This document shows, piece after piece, positions 36,801-46,300 of a stretch of DNA of 64,000 bases. A program made the translations under genes and the position numbers. The notes below the pieces were generated by a model. That model was not told the origin of the DNA and did not search any database. It saw nothing but the letters and a program-made list of their open reading frames with translations. Origin of the DNA: JAEDHM01 sp964368645 (GTDB lineage Bacteria; Bacillota; Clostridia; Christensenellales; CAG-1252); the NCBI GenBank assembly GCA_964368645.1, contig CAYJBY010000017.1:1-64000 (forward strand), given 5' to 3'. Every line of letters begins with the position of its first letter. Positions within the stretch are counted from its first letter, which is position 1.

Positions 36801-39582
36801 CTCCGCGGCGTTTAACTTCAACGACACGGCTTCAAAGGACAGCTACTATCCCGACGCTAACGGCGGTTACGTCAAGAGATTTACGGCGGACGACGACGGC
36901 TTGTACGTTATAGTCGGCGGCAAGTACGTAACCTACACTAATCAGCTCGGTCAGCGTTACAGCGAGAGCTACGACTCCTACGATTCTGCTTTGGACGGCG
37001 GCAAACAGCGTTACGCCAAGATTTCCGCCGAGTTCGACGGCTTGTATCTGGACGGCAGAGCGGACGAGGAACTTACTACGCTACTCAGCGACAGAGCCTT
37101 GGCGGCTATCGCCACCGAGGAAACGGACGCTATCAGCTTTGCGGCAGGCTCCGCCAACTTCGTGCAGATTTCTATATTAAAGAGCGGTGAGCTTTGCTCC
37201 TGCGCAGGTCACGCGCCTTGCTACCATACCTATATAAGAGCGGTCATCAGGTTCGTACCCGACGCTTCCGCAAGCGGTGCGTCCTTCCTGCCCGATTACC
37301 TCTATATCATCAGCTACACCGATATCGATAAGGAAACCGCCGATCCTATGTTCCCCGATAACACCCGTATCTTCGTCAACGATATGAACGATATGGAAAC
37401 AGGCAATTTCTTTGCTAACCTCTCCGATATACAGACGGCTATGGGCGTAAGCTCCGTCAGCCTTACCAGAAGTACGATGGAAAACACCATCGGCTCCAAG
37501 CTGGTTGAGGTCTTCAAGACCAACCTTACAGGCTCGGTAGAGGGTATGGAGTTTGTGGACGGCGGTATCAAGGTTCCCAATATGTTCGAGTATCTGACCA
37601 CCTCCGACTACTATCAGCTTGATCCTTCGGGCGAATACGTGAAGGACGGCGAGAACTACAGATTGGCAACGGCAGGCGACGTGGGTATGGACCGTTACGT
37701 TAAGACGATGATGCAGGAAGAAACCTACTACGTGGACGGCACCAAGACAGGCGAAACCACGGACACCACGGCGGCGACTCTGCGTGCAAGACTTAAGGAG
37801 TTCGGCAAGGTATCCGACACCGCGGATTACAACAGCGGCGCAAACTGGGCGCAGTACCTTGACGCAGGCGGATTTATCACCTCCGAGTCCAACGAGTATT
37901 ACCTCAATAACCGCTCCGTGGCAGGCGACGACGACAGCTTCTATCAATCCTTAGTGGATTATTACTTCCTATACACAAAGCCCTCTGCGGCTACTCTTAC
38001 CGGCGGCGGAAATCTCTTCGGTACGCTGAACGCCACTACAGTCAATATGACGGGCGCAACCAACGGCTATTACGAGAAAACGGACGGCGACAAGATAACC
38101 CTAGACGGCGGCTTAACCTACGTGACTTATAACGCCGCGAACACCGAGCATAGCGATTATATCGCAAACGGCGGCAAGCTGTACGGCTACGATTCCTTCC
38201 GCAAGGACGGCAGCGGCACCTATTACTACGCGGCGGCTACACAGCGGTTCTCGCTGACGGGTTCGGGCGACACTTACGCTATATGCGAATCAACCGTTAC
38301 CCCCGGCACTCCTGCCGCTTCGGGCTTGTACTACTATGACGGCGCGAGAGAGGGCGCAAAGCTCTCCGATAAGGCTTTGGCGGCACTGATTAACGGCTCC
38401 GGCACCAGTCTGGACGTGATGAACGGCGCAAGCGTGATGATTGACGTTAATATCGTCAGCTTAAAGCTAGACGTGACCGCAACGGGCTTTAGAATAGAGA
38501 CCACCGTTAAGGCGGACTTCAACTCTCTCGATCCCTCTTTGCAAAGCGTTACGGCATTGCCCGATTACGTTTACCTTACCACCTTTACGGACGGCACGTG
38601 GAACGGCTCGGCTTATGCTTGCACCACCTCGATAGTGATTAACAGCTTCGGTTCCAAGACGGGCAACTCCGACAACCTGATGTATAACTTAAGTCAGCTC
38701 GGGAAATTCGGATTTGACTTCGGCAGCTGGTTTAATATGGATAGCATTAAGAGCAACGTCAACAGCGCGATAGGCGGCAACCTTACCAAAATGCGTACCG
38801 CAATGAATATGGATTTGCAGTTTAAGACCTACGATCCCGATACGGACGGCTCGGCTAAGAGCGTTACCGAGAACGGTCAGGGCTATATTGGCTTTAACTC
38901 CTTCTACGACGTAATGGCGAATACGCTGACCGTCACCACCGAGGACGTTGCCGATCCTGCCGAGAGCGTGCAAAATATGATACTCGCGCTCCATACAACC
39001 GATATTGCGCAGTTTACGGTCAACGGTATTGCGGAAAGCCCCAACGCGTCCTTTATCATGACCAAGATAATGACCGATAAAGATTTTGGCTATTCAGTCA
39101 AGAACTCGTACTCCGGAAGTACTGCCGCTACCGTTATTGACTGCTATATATTAGCAGGCGACGAGACGAGAGCGGAGTACAATGCAAAACGCGCCCTCTT
39201 TACTGCCTCCGCTGATCCGACTATTGACCTGATTTATTTGACCGCACGTATAGACTTGTCCGGTTACAGCACAGGAGTAGGCGGCTTACTGCCCGACGCT
39301 TTATATGCTATCTTTATCGTGAACGATGATACGGACCAGACTGTCTTTACCTTTAACAATATGGGCGCGGACGAGAAGAAGGCTCTTATCAAGGCGATGG
39401 GCGAGGGCGGCAGTGAGATAGAGAACGTAGGCAACGACCTTAAGAGTACGGTGGACAACGTGTTTAGCACAATTGGAGGTGGTGAATCGATAAACTACTT
39501 CTCGGGTATAGCGCAGGTTGGCGGAGTTGACAAGTATCCTACTTATAAGGACAACTGTATCGGCGTTATCGACTGCAACTAA
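27892..39582 (+). CDS. Giant membrane-anchored repeat protein, 3,896 aa
   Basis: Start at ATG 27892 with AGGAGG eight bases upstream; the frame is open from a GTG at 27832, but that lies in the leader hairpin. A short basic head is followed by one membrane segment (LIISVVILVLMVVGVIVGA, about residues 18-40), so the remaining 3,850 residues should be outside. They consist of about eight diverged modules of 400-600 residues. Recurrent phrases are LPDYLYI/LPENLVL, INGM...FFxNLxxI, DGGIKLPNLFEYL, FSRNMYL, and GVYKDxREW...KALAxL. Inserted are at least a dozen cassettes like GxYVTLDGGxxYVxYDS...HAGLxRY, and Cys clusters (near residues 524, 2000, 2576 and 3100) such as CISCDGTVDVDNNGKCDVCG. No enzyme, sortase or cell-wall-binding motif is seen. 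Function unknown; a surface fibre or adhesin is a guess. Confidence 0.85.
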   Translation: MARQQTGRNKGGKCCLTCLIISVVILVLMVVGVIVGANFAFNKFVSPMIGGVSLKDAWSLIRGIYKADEDKIVTQPYSEADLIGEGGFYANLNDALLQKPYTEAECRDLYINEKGAESYAALTDKQKAEVVEAEYVTQKGTEQYNALSAEDKAKIKYYRITVDALLDAVDIKSLVAEGEVTEIAFAGEDDSSDSESGDMTETLNAVLSRLVFDFATIRNYYPYDSEDEASGNVTSDQKKAYNAGITTFTITGEQVAALINSIVTTVLSGDNGLLSNMNVDMLKNVDLATLVTIPQVVVKNTSENLASLTTEQINASTQLGVTVKLALQQAVDGVADSLLTQYNLPKFLKTFIGWLVPDNLFLTAMIYPLAEGKEASLVINNYDENQCKTLNTILNTLVGDKLSSMLGGADEESQAMAAEGDEVGATANAFLVSLNDKAAQLFGKLKQIVPLNFTQDGGKVALRLEHIQAVLNFAGLYDAENPDAATNVTPHMFLSALNGMANAYAVTDATYIEKLAINHNGVFCRNCYATSGTLTHVENACIREKSDTETALYRCSVCHDENGGYTATDLFLYNLESNYALDEGSLSESGFSITNLEALSSITDDINMENLNFVDYTAFATENAANDSIRVYLYDISLAHLLSEAIAGGLDGFNLGAAGDDESSEGEGSSASDLLQKLSFNRVNIKKDGEDVSRATYDYTVKEKQGDSEVSVAKTANNVTIKNYTFNVVAELKITELLNSFLGNGEESATAAASDYSAIISTLTDALPQLFTLQIVMSVREVYGADGALVVRQFAPADGSNGIEVNKFDLEYTQKLLDTLKLLVSKFADASTADMISADGILNLLSSTFDQVFTMLETTLNAEMHLTDGAVVLPNIYEVVSGYVYSMEKSKSDNPENVTKLSARETCQVFEGIYQSGIVTYDVTEAATGAYVLVGNEYVPYDAGNSAHAGLTRYTISVSGTAATGSVSLADTKNIIKAEEKDGQEFLSALSANYYLTTDLKASELFGGNLSSMLGADSINFRKTLDFSTGTAVDVSGYSAALMGAYYGGNYYYPATATVFYIVKEGGAYIADGNGGYRKTTGSETGTHDAFVPELYVKVTDGELHADYYTAASPAQIAAGTDLYIKRELRDGLYKDERATSSLSVNMTGAALASILNAGGILDSIAFAQAGEGDEASIISSLEVLTASITHDADYMYMNIELRAVLDGSSLGGGEDAVLDPSKFLPGYLYVTAQVILDGTAADYAENNGKATANTAGAYVKTSDGFVLYDSAAAAHQGLPRYDYVPRYTTEVIVNKMQSEANANLFHVITALTGSAFDTDTICGTVRDSISVAFSQISDYVPLVYDYTGNTLVLSNIFDVLNNLAFRAERDKNIAELEASVTPANEATVNAQIAAERARTYVGDAVENEALRFDLKEFGRQPEAVLDVQNGKGYIQDAEGAYVTLDAGVTFVDYDATDDAHTGLARYKKNDLNGLSVLDNIFAEGDSEEFIDNLNRYYYINGGTAGDKFITSADLLSGNIFGDGDGGLGADFILFNGTQSYTDSNGNVLTLKGVYNDDTAFSAEDFSVRMNDKALADLLYSGSDSDDTDDVTDHQIALGGMGAATVTQISIYEESAGGVTKTLMELCLKAALAMDGEVAALMPDYLFITVTVDLGKALSTIEDTEPTSPTYGQQIGALTEEDVTLKLNGLDEAETSAFFARLTKLTSAIGADAGDLNEDYIKSMIADTVSGNMSALSALPGIGYGEDEGDVGYISLPDIFTVLIDKCTISDLTFNPDGTVKTQNVGGAQAIVTAETTPENLCARLRAFGSLTSDSIGVTGENITSIALTDVADLANTDINATADFAATYNSFYTQADGDAFMLDFSRNMYLTKVFKADDLLGESSAVSSLGEDDLNFKGIYDYSTGTMTEISALTLASDYSFGGDYYYVSTEGGYYKDGTDIKLLADGYVNGDKYAKRQLFYGVYKDGREWSSLTTQLNNKALGALAYEFTGAGIEIGDVKCISCDGTVDVDNNGKCDVCGGAMKGMGTARIAQLLLSADALGNAYITGIFVYTSNDASNKAIPETLVLISRTRIQKDGADDLDYPTTVVINGMSRAQTMQFFQNLESIKTGLSMSLDFGLSTLEDTVSQQMSNIFSGLTGKLRGASYEDGGIKLPNLFEYLAGDSEFYYYEDANGDYVKDGSDYRLAVVSDGGATRYTRTVGMADYYTYYEDVGGEYVQKSVYTASESGLYVTLDEGVSYVLYDSAAPEHAGLTRYGRKDVMTVGTSEDSALTHYSRATNPTALTPAQQSGAITCYEAAAASELRERLREFGAAPEVTKNEGNITAIAIDKTQDFTSQNTIDFALSYDDYYTADSSAQFLIDFSRNMYLSKVLTTSDLSGNLSLGEDDLNFKYYYDYSSGVMEKVVSLSGDTAVYERAEDGDYVKLNNNSYVIYNGSSSVHIAAANTNGRFDLNYYYVIPYTPSYVDVSNHLVYYYYEAPLGAFVADGLGGYVGYTGGSATRYDRKIYTAYGKTAENSFELINGEISYYYAKRDLFSGVYKDDREWNELSNVMSSKALASLAAQNNGAIAIGDLSCNGCTSPLDANGDRVCDNCSGAVKPATGYAEIAQLIISKTADNVYLTGIFLFSPTMDNFALPENLVLISRTTIEENGVESLDYPTTIIINGMTAEGTRMFFSNLSDIQKSMGLNGDMLSKDTLENTLSGQLKTIFGDLMDGIDGASYVDGGIKLPNLFEYLTAGDKEYYYENANGGYVKTLTGYELYNASNPTHALLPRYVKTEGMADSFVYIADATGDYVTLDGGLSYVLYDSANAAHSGANRYSRSIGTDYSFTYTLSDSGLYVTTDGGATYVKYDSTVHGGLPRYSKSIAEGTISGGAVYEKTQAEALREKLKGFGATPDTQSVTLTIKEDLDGEKQVEYYNSVALNSVEQDFFDATDNIAFMNTFNRNMYSANGHYITADTLFNGVVSISSAAFNFNDTASKDSYYPDANGGYVKRFTADDDGLYVIVGGKYVTYTNQLGQRYSESYDSYDSALDGGKQRYAKISAEFDGLYLDGRADEELTTLLSDRALAAIATEETDAISFAAGSANFVQISILKSGELCSCAGHAPCYHTYIRAVIRFVPDASASGASFLPDYLYIISYTDIDKETADPMFPDNTRIFVNDMNDMETGNFFANLSDIQTAMGVSSVSLTRSTMENTIGSKLVEVFKTNLTGSVEGMEFVDGGIKVPNMFEYLTTSDYYQLDPSGEYVKDGENYRLATAGDVGMDRYVKTMMQEETYYVDGTKTGETTDTTAATLRARLKEFGKVSDTADYNSGANWAQYLDAGGFITSESNEYYLNNRSVAGDDDSFYQSLVDYYFLYTKPSAATLTGGGNLFGTLNATTVNMTGATNGYYEKTDGDKITLDGGLTYVTYNAANTEHSDYIANGGKLYGYDSFRKDGSGTYYYAAATQRFSLTGSGDTYAICESTVTPGTPAASGLYYYDGAREGAKLSDKALAALINGSGTSLDVMNGASVMIDVNIVSLKLDVTATGFRIETTVKADFNSLDPSLQSVTALPDYVYLTTFTDGTWNGSAYACTTSIVINSFGSKTGNSDNLMYNLSQLGKFGFDFGSWFNMDSIKSNVNSAIGGNLTKMRTAMNMDLQFKTYDPDTDGSAKSVTENGQGYIGFNSFYDVMANTLTVTTEDVADPAESVQNMILALHTTDIAQFTVNGIAESPNASFIMTKIMTDKDFGYSVKNSYSGSTAATVIDCYILAGDETRAEYNAKRALFTASADPTIDLIYLTARIDLSGYSTGVGGLLPDALYAIFIVNDDTDQTVFTFNNMGADEKKALIKAMGEGGSEIENVGNDLKSTVDNVFSTIGGGESINYFSGIAQVGGVDKYPTYKDNCIGVIDCN

Positions 39583-39596
39583 GCGCAAAGTCACCG

Positions 39597-39712
39597 CAAA
39601 ACCGCGGTACTAAGAAACAGGGTGTCACCCAAAAAAGCGGTATCACTCAAAAGCAGTACTATCCCAAACGCGGTACTGTAAAAACACTACAACAAAAAAC
39701 CGCGGAACTACC
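39597..39712. repeat. Degenerate CGCGGTACT short repeats after the giant gene
   Basis: Variants of (A)CGCGGTACT followed by A-rich spacers recur about every 20 bp (at roughly 39604, 39637, 39653, 39670 and 39703). There is no clear intrinsic terminator; ACCGC/GCGGT near 39595-39612 lacks a T run. Confidence 0.55.
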
Positions 39713-39719
39713 ACAAGAA

Positions 39720-40235
39720 CGGTGTCATTCTGAGGAGCAATTAATTTGTGACGAAGAATCTCGCGTTTACGCGGCAAAAAAGCCTGTCGGCGAGATTCTG
39801 CACTCACCCCACAATACCGTTATACGGTTTTGCGGGGAACCACGACTTGCGACAAGGTCACGTCCTCAGAATGACAATACCGACTGTGTTGTGGACTGTG
39901 TTGCGACAAGGTCACGTCCTCAGAATGACAGTACCGACTGTGTTGTGGAGTATGACCGCCTGTCGGCGAGATTCTTCGTTGTGACAAAGTCACGTCCTCA
40001 GAATGACAGTACCGACTGTGTTGCGACAAGGTCACGTCCTCGGAATGACAGTACCGACTGTGTTGTGGAGTATGACCGCCTGTCGGCGAGATTCTTCNNN
40101 NNNNNNNNNNNNNNNNNNNNNNNNNNNNNNNNNNNNNNNNNNNNNNNNNNNNNNNNNNNNNNNNNNNNNNNNNNNNNNNNNNNNNNNNNNNNNNNNNGTT
40201 GTGACAAAGTCACGTCCTCAGAATGACAGTATCGA
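39720..40235. repeat. Family 1/2 hairpins expanded into a 120-bp tandem array
   Basis: 39723-39776 is a family 1 copy. 39786-39875 is a composite, with family 2 (inner stem ACCGT/ACGGT) placed inside family 1. From 39880 the element is tandemly repeated: 39901-39977 and 40021-40097 match with one difference at a period of exactly 120 bp, broken by the N gap and resuming at 40198. Inner stems are GTGAC/GTCAC or CGAC/GTCAC. Confidence 0.85.
40098..40197. other. Assembly gap (100 N) in a 120-bp tandem array
   Basis: Sequence before (CGGCGAGATTCTTC) and after (GTTGTGACAAAGTCACG) is one continuous repeat unit, so the gap probably hides further copies. Confidence 0.95.
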
Positions 40236-40309
40236 CTGCGTTTTGGGTTGTGCCATAGACTTGAATTAATACTTATCACGGCGAGAGCCGTATCTACTAG
40301 GAGATTGTA

Positions 40310-43300
40310 ATGAAAAAAGGTTATTTGGTTTTGATATTCGTACTGGTTGTTACGTTGGCGTTATGCACCGTAGCTGGAGTTGTTTCGGCAGACGAGCCGC
40401 CTTATTTTCTGACCTACGACTATAACGGCGCGGCGGAAACCGCGCCCGACGGTACGGAATACGGCGAAAACGCGCCTGTCGTCCTACTTGACGGCTCCAC
40501 TTTGACCAACACGGGCAAAACCTTTTTGCATTGGATTGACGGCGAGGGCAACACCTACGCTTCTTCCGCACAATTTACAATGCCTGCCGCTTCCGTAACT
40601 CTTACCGCCGTTTGGCGCACCGATTACGAGGGCAACGGCACGGTGGAAACCCCCTACGTTATTTACACGGTTCAAGGACTTGAATACCTTTGGGCAGACA
40701 ACACCTTTGCCGACTATTACTTTGAGTTGGGCGCGGATCTCGATATGACGGGAAGTGCCTATCAGGGCGGCTTTGCCATAACCAAGCAGTTTGACGGCAA
40801 GGGACATACAATCAGCAACTATGACGTGAAGGTCAGCAGTAAGGCGATGGGCTTTTTTGCCACCGTCCGCAATGCCTGTATCCGTAATATTGTATTCGCG
40901 GACGCGCGTGTAGAGGTGGACGGCTCCACCAGCCGCTCCGTTTGCGGTATTTTGGCAGGAGAAACCGAAAGAGCTTTGATTTCCGACGTTACGGTAGGCG
41001 GCGAGGTCGTTTCCGTAGGCACGGCAGGAGGCTTGGTCGGTTGTGCCAAGGACGGTACCGCCTTTAACGCTTGCCGCAACAACGCGGCGGTTGAGGGCGC
41101 AACGGCAGGCGGAATAGTCGGAAGACTCTCCGCGGCTTCCCTAACTCAATGCGAAAACAGCGCGATAATTTCGGGCATTTACGTGGGCGGTCTTGCAGGT
41201 AAGTCGGAAAACGGCTCCACTCTCACCGCTTGTGTTAATTTCGGCTCTGTTGAGGGCGACGAGTACGCCGGCGGTATAGTCGGCGACTTTGACGGCACCC
41301 TGCGCTCCGTCTGCAACTACGGCGGCGTGACTACCTCCACCGATTACGGCTTTATCGCAGGTATAGCAGGCTGTGCCGCAACCGGCGCGACCATAGACAA
41401 GGCTTTTAACTCGGGCAGTCTGACTCGCGGCGTTGCCGTGGGCGAGGACGGCGTTACCGCTGTGATTTTTGCTCAATTCAGCGACAGCTCGGTGACTTCA
41501 GCTCATCTGTACTCCTGCGGCGATTACGATGGCGCAGAGCTTAACGGCGCGATTTCCTTTAACGAAAATCAGGTTAAAACCACCCTTTTACCTCTCGTCA
41601 ACACCGAGAGCCTGCTGTCCGTGGGTACTGCGGTAGCAGGGGGCTGTCCCGTTCCCTCCGCGCTTTACAAGACGGTGACGATTAACGTGACGGACACCCT
41701 GACTAACGGCGTGGCGGTTAAGACCTATAACGGCACTTCGCAGGCGGTTTTAGCGGCGGCAGAGGGTTACGAGGGCGTTTTCAGCTACTACTACGGCGGC
41801 GAACAATTCGACGAAACCGCCTATCCCGTTACCAATACGCCGCCTACCAACGCAGGTAATTACAAGGTTTATATCGTGGCTAACTCCAACGGAACCTTGG
41901 GCTTTTACTCCGTTGATTACGTTATCGGCAGAGCCAACCTCACCGACAACGGCTATAATCTCACCGAGGCGGTGAAAACCTACAACGGCTACTCTCAAAC
42001 TCTTACCATATTAGACGGCGAGGGTAACGCCCCCGACTGGACGGCGGTTACAGGCAATGCCCCTACTTATACCTATGAAAAGCAGACCGAGGGCGGCTGG
42101 ACGGCGATTTCTAAGGAAGAAAGCAAGAATATCGGCACCTACAGAGTTTCCGCAACCATTAAGGGCGGCAACAACTATTTCGATATTGTAAGCGAGGACT
42201 TAAGAGCCGAGCTGACTATCGTCAAGGCTCCCTTATCCGTCAAGGCGGACGACAAAACCATCACCTTCGGCGCCCTTATGCCTACGCTTACCGTAACGGT
42301 CAGCGGATTTTTGGGCGAGGACAGCGTAAGCAACTGCCTAGGCTACGTCAGCCCCACCGCTAAGTACGATACAGACGGTATCGACAATCCCTACTACGCC
42401 GCCACCTATACGGATAAGCTGGTTATCGACCGTGAGGGCGAGGCGTACAATTACACCTTTTATACCTATACCGCCGACGAGAACGGCGATTGCGTGACCT
42501 TAGACGGCGGCGCAACCTACATAGCGTATGACGAAACCGCGCATAGCGGCTTGATTAGATACAGCCGCACCTATAACGGCACCTGCGGCACCCTTTTGAT
42601 TAACCCTGCGGAAATGTCGGGTATCGAGTTTGCCAGCAATTACTCCGCGGTTTACAGCGGCGAGGCTTACGCCTTAACGGCAGTAGGCAGTTTCCCCGAG
42701 GGGGCTGTGGTGAGCTACGTTCGTCTGGTGGGCGGCGAGCCTTTCGGCGACTCCTCTCTTACTCCTATTACCGCTACGGACGCAGGCACCTATCATTACC
42801 GCGTTACCGTTACCGCGCTTAATTACGTGGACAAAATCCTCAATGCGGACTTAGTGGTCAGCAAGGCTCCGATTAAGGGCATAAGCTTCAAGGCTTTGAC
42901 CGCTACCTATGACGGCACGGCGAAAACCATTGCCGCGGAGGGCGAGCTTCCTCAGGGCGCAAGGATTAAATACTACGAGGACTTGGAAGGCGAGGGGCAG
43001 ACCGCTCCCTACACCTATACCGACGTTTGCTCCAAAACCGTTTGGGCGGTAATCGACGGCGGCAGTAACTACCAGAATTTGACGCTTTCCGCCACCGTTA
43101 CCGTGCAAAAGCTCTATCTGCGCTTCGTTGCGGAGGACGCGTCCACCGTTTACGGCGAAACGCTGTTGACCGCCGAGGATTTGGAGATAAGCTGTTACGA
43201 CCGTGACGGCGTGAAGGTCGATTTGACCGACCGCAGACTGGGTGCGCTTGCGCCTTACGCGGTTTGCTCCGCGGAAAAGGGCGCTAAGGATTACGAGATT

Positions 43301-46300
43301 TCCGTAGCATATACCGACGACTTTAACCACGAAATCACAGTGGTTAAGGGCGTTTATTCCGTTATCAAAAAGCTCCTTACCGTTACCGTCAACCCCGAAT
43401 CCATCTCCTATAATGAGGCGATTCCCGTCTTCGTTCCTGAATATACGGGCTTTGTGGGCGAGGACGGCGAGGACGACCTGACGGTTAAGCCCGTGGCGGT
43501 TACCGACGCGGTTGTGGGCAGTGACGTGGGCGATTACGAGGTCAACATATCGGGCGGCGCGGACGACAATTACGCTTTCAGATACGTTAAGGGCTGGCTC
43601 ACCATTAAGAGAGCGGCTTTAACGGGGATTACCTTCAGCGGCAAAACCACTGTTTACACGGGAGAGGAAATCAAGCTGACGGCGACCTCGGCAACCGAGG
43701 GTATCGTTTTCGAGTACGAGGGCAACGACGGCAACGTCAACGCAGGCAGTTACTACGTAACAGTTAAGGTGGCGCGTTCCGCCAACTACCTTGCCTACGA
43801 GGATACCGTGCTTTTGACGATAAAAAAGGCTAAGGTTACTCTTTACGCGCCTCAATTGACCGCCGCTTACGGCGACGAGTTTAAGAGCATAGAGCTTCGC
43901 AAGGTTTGCGAAAACGGCGAGTGGCTCCCGAAATATGACCTTGAGCTTAACCCCGTTGCGGTTTGCGAGATTAACGCGGACAACGCAAAGCTCGCCGCAG
44001 TCAAGGCTTACGACGTAACGGTCAGCTATAACGCCAACGCCAACGACAATTACACAATCACTGCGGTTGCAGGCGGTTATACCGTAACCAAGGCCGCGGT
44101 AACCGTTTCTCTTGCCGTGGCTAACGCCACCTACGGCGAGGTTTATCCTCAGGTTGAGGTTCAATACGACGGCTTTAAGAACGGCGACGACGCCAACGCT
44201 CTTACCGTACTGCCTACCGTAAGCGGTATGCCGACTCCCTCTGCGGACGCAGGCAATTATCCTCTTACCGTTGCAGGTGCGTTAAGCGATAATTACAGCT
44301 TTACCTACGTTGGGGCGACCTTTGTCATAACCCCTGCTTCCTTTGACGGACTTTACGCCCTTTCGGACGGAGAATTCGTCTATGACGGCACCGCGAAAAG
44401 CCTCGCTCTCGTTTGGGCGGACGGCAGAGCGGACGAGCTGACCTTCCCTGCGGGCGTTACTTCAGGTACCACCGGTATGAATAAGACGGAGGCAGGCGTT
44501 TATCACGTTTCCGTTACCCTAAACGGCAACGGCAACTACGTCAGCTGTACCTTTAACGCCACGATGACAGTGAAAGCCGCACCCCTTACGGTTAGGGGCG
44601 TTACCGCAATCAACAGAGCCTATGACGGCACCTCGTCAGTGGTTTTGACAGGCGGAACGCTTTACTCGGGAGAAAATCCTCTTGACTCTGCGGCGGCAAT
44701 CGGCTTTACCTTGGGTAGCGGCACCACTGCGGATAAAACCGCGGCGAACAACAAGACCGTTACCACCGCTATTCTCCTCACGGGCGCGGGCGCAACCAAT
44801 TATAGTCTTACCCAACCCGATTACGTTACCGTCAATATCGGCAAAATCCCCCTTACCGTTACGGGTATTAAGGCAATAAACCGCAGACATAACGGCTCAA
44901 CCCGTATCGAGTTGGATTTAACCGAGGTGAGCTTTGCAGGCGTTATCGACGGAGATAGCGTGGCTTTAACGGCGCAGTCCTACGGCTTGCTTTCCGCTCC
45001 TGCGGTCAGCGCGGACGAAAACGACAGACTGGCGGTTACTGTGGATAACTCCACGCTTAGCTTCGCAGGAGAGGATTACCTCAACTACACCCTTTCGGCA
45101 ATCGACTACGTTAAGGTGCTGATTACCACGGGCTCGGTGTTTACCGCACCCGATAACTGCTACGTAAACGGCTCGGAAACGGTAGGCATTATCAACCCTC
45201 TGCTGGCTGAAAAAATTACCTATACAGCCACGGGAATCGTACTGGAAAATTACGCCTTTGACGGCACTACATATACCGTTAATCTTTTCAACAGCCTTCC
45301 TAACGGCGTTACCGCTGCAATCAGCGGAGAGGGGATTACACTTCTTAACGACGGCAAGGCAGGATTTACCGTCCGTAACGCCGCCGACTATGCGCTGACC
45401 TTGACGATTACCTCGGCAGGCGGACTTTACGCGGACGAGATTTTGCCCGTCAGCTTTAAGATTACTCCCAAAACAGTCACCATTGACGGCGTAGCCACCG
45501 TTACGAAAGCGTATGACGGCACGACCGCCGTAGGTTTAACGGGCGGCGAGCTTAAGGGTATCGTTGAGGGCGACTCGGTGAGCTTTGCGTTAGGTACTGC
45601 CGTTGCCGCCGACAAAAACGTCGGAAACGGTATTGCAGTCACCACCGCGATTACCTTGACGGGAGCGGACGTGGGTAACTACGTTCTCACTCAGCCTACT
45701 CTTACCGCGGATATTACGGTTAAGGTGCTGACGGTAAGCAATATTTCCGCACAAAACAGAATTTTTGACGGCACAACCGCAATCGTATTGACGGGCGGCG
45801 AGCTGAACGGCGTTATAAGCGGCGAGGACGTCGCTATCGACTCCTATACCGCCACGGCGGCAACAAGGAACGTGGGCATCGGTATCGCAGTAACCGTAGT
45901 TATCACCCTTAAGGGCGCGGACGTAGGCAATTATCAGCTTACTCAACCCACTCTTACTGTGGATATTACGCCGAAAACCGTTGTCGTTAAGGCTGACGCC
46001 AAGACGATTTATTCCAATCAGCCTATTCCTAAGTTCACCTATACGGCGGAAGGCTTGCTGGAGGGCGACAGCTTAAGCGGCGAGCTGACCATTGCCGAGG
46101 GCGAGGTCAAAATGAACAAGAGCTACGAGATTTTGCGCGGCGGCTTGTCTGTGTCCGAAAACTACGTTATACAATATCAATCCGCAACGCTTACCGTTAA
46201 GGTTCCCGTTTATATCTGGATTATCGCAGGCGTGGGCGGCGGTTTGCTGATTTTGGCGGTCGTTATTATCCTCGTGCTGAAACGCAAAAAGCGCGGCGGC

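Noticed and set aside
30877..37947. Minus-strand frames of 150-274 codons inside the giant gene
   Set aside because: Antisense to a continuous repeat protein, Val/Gly/Arg-rich without any recognised motif; produced by GNN codon bias.
6962..38600. Other CACGTG sequences (6962, 17126, 38595) as parS sites
   Set aside because: All are inside coding sequence and at least one flank (TGTT or AACA type) fails to match.
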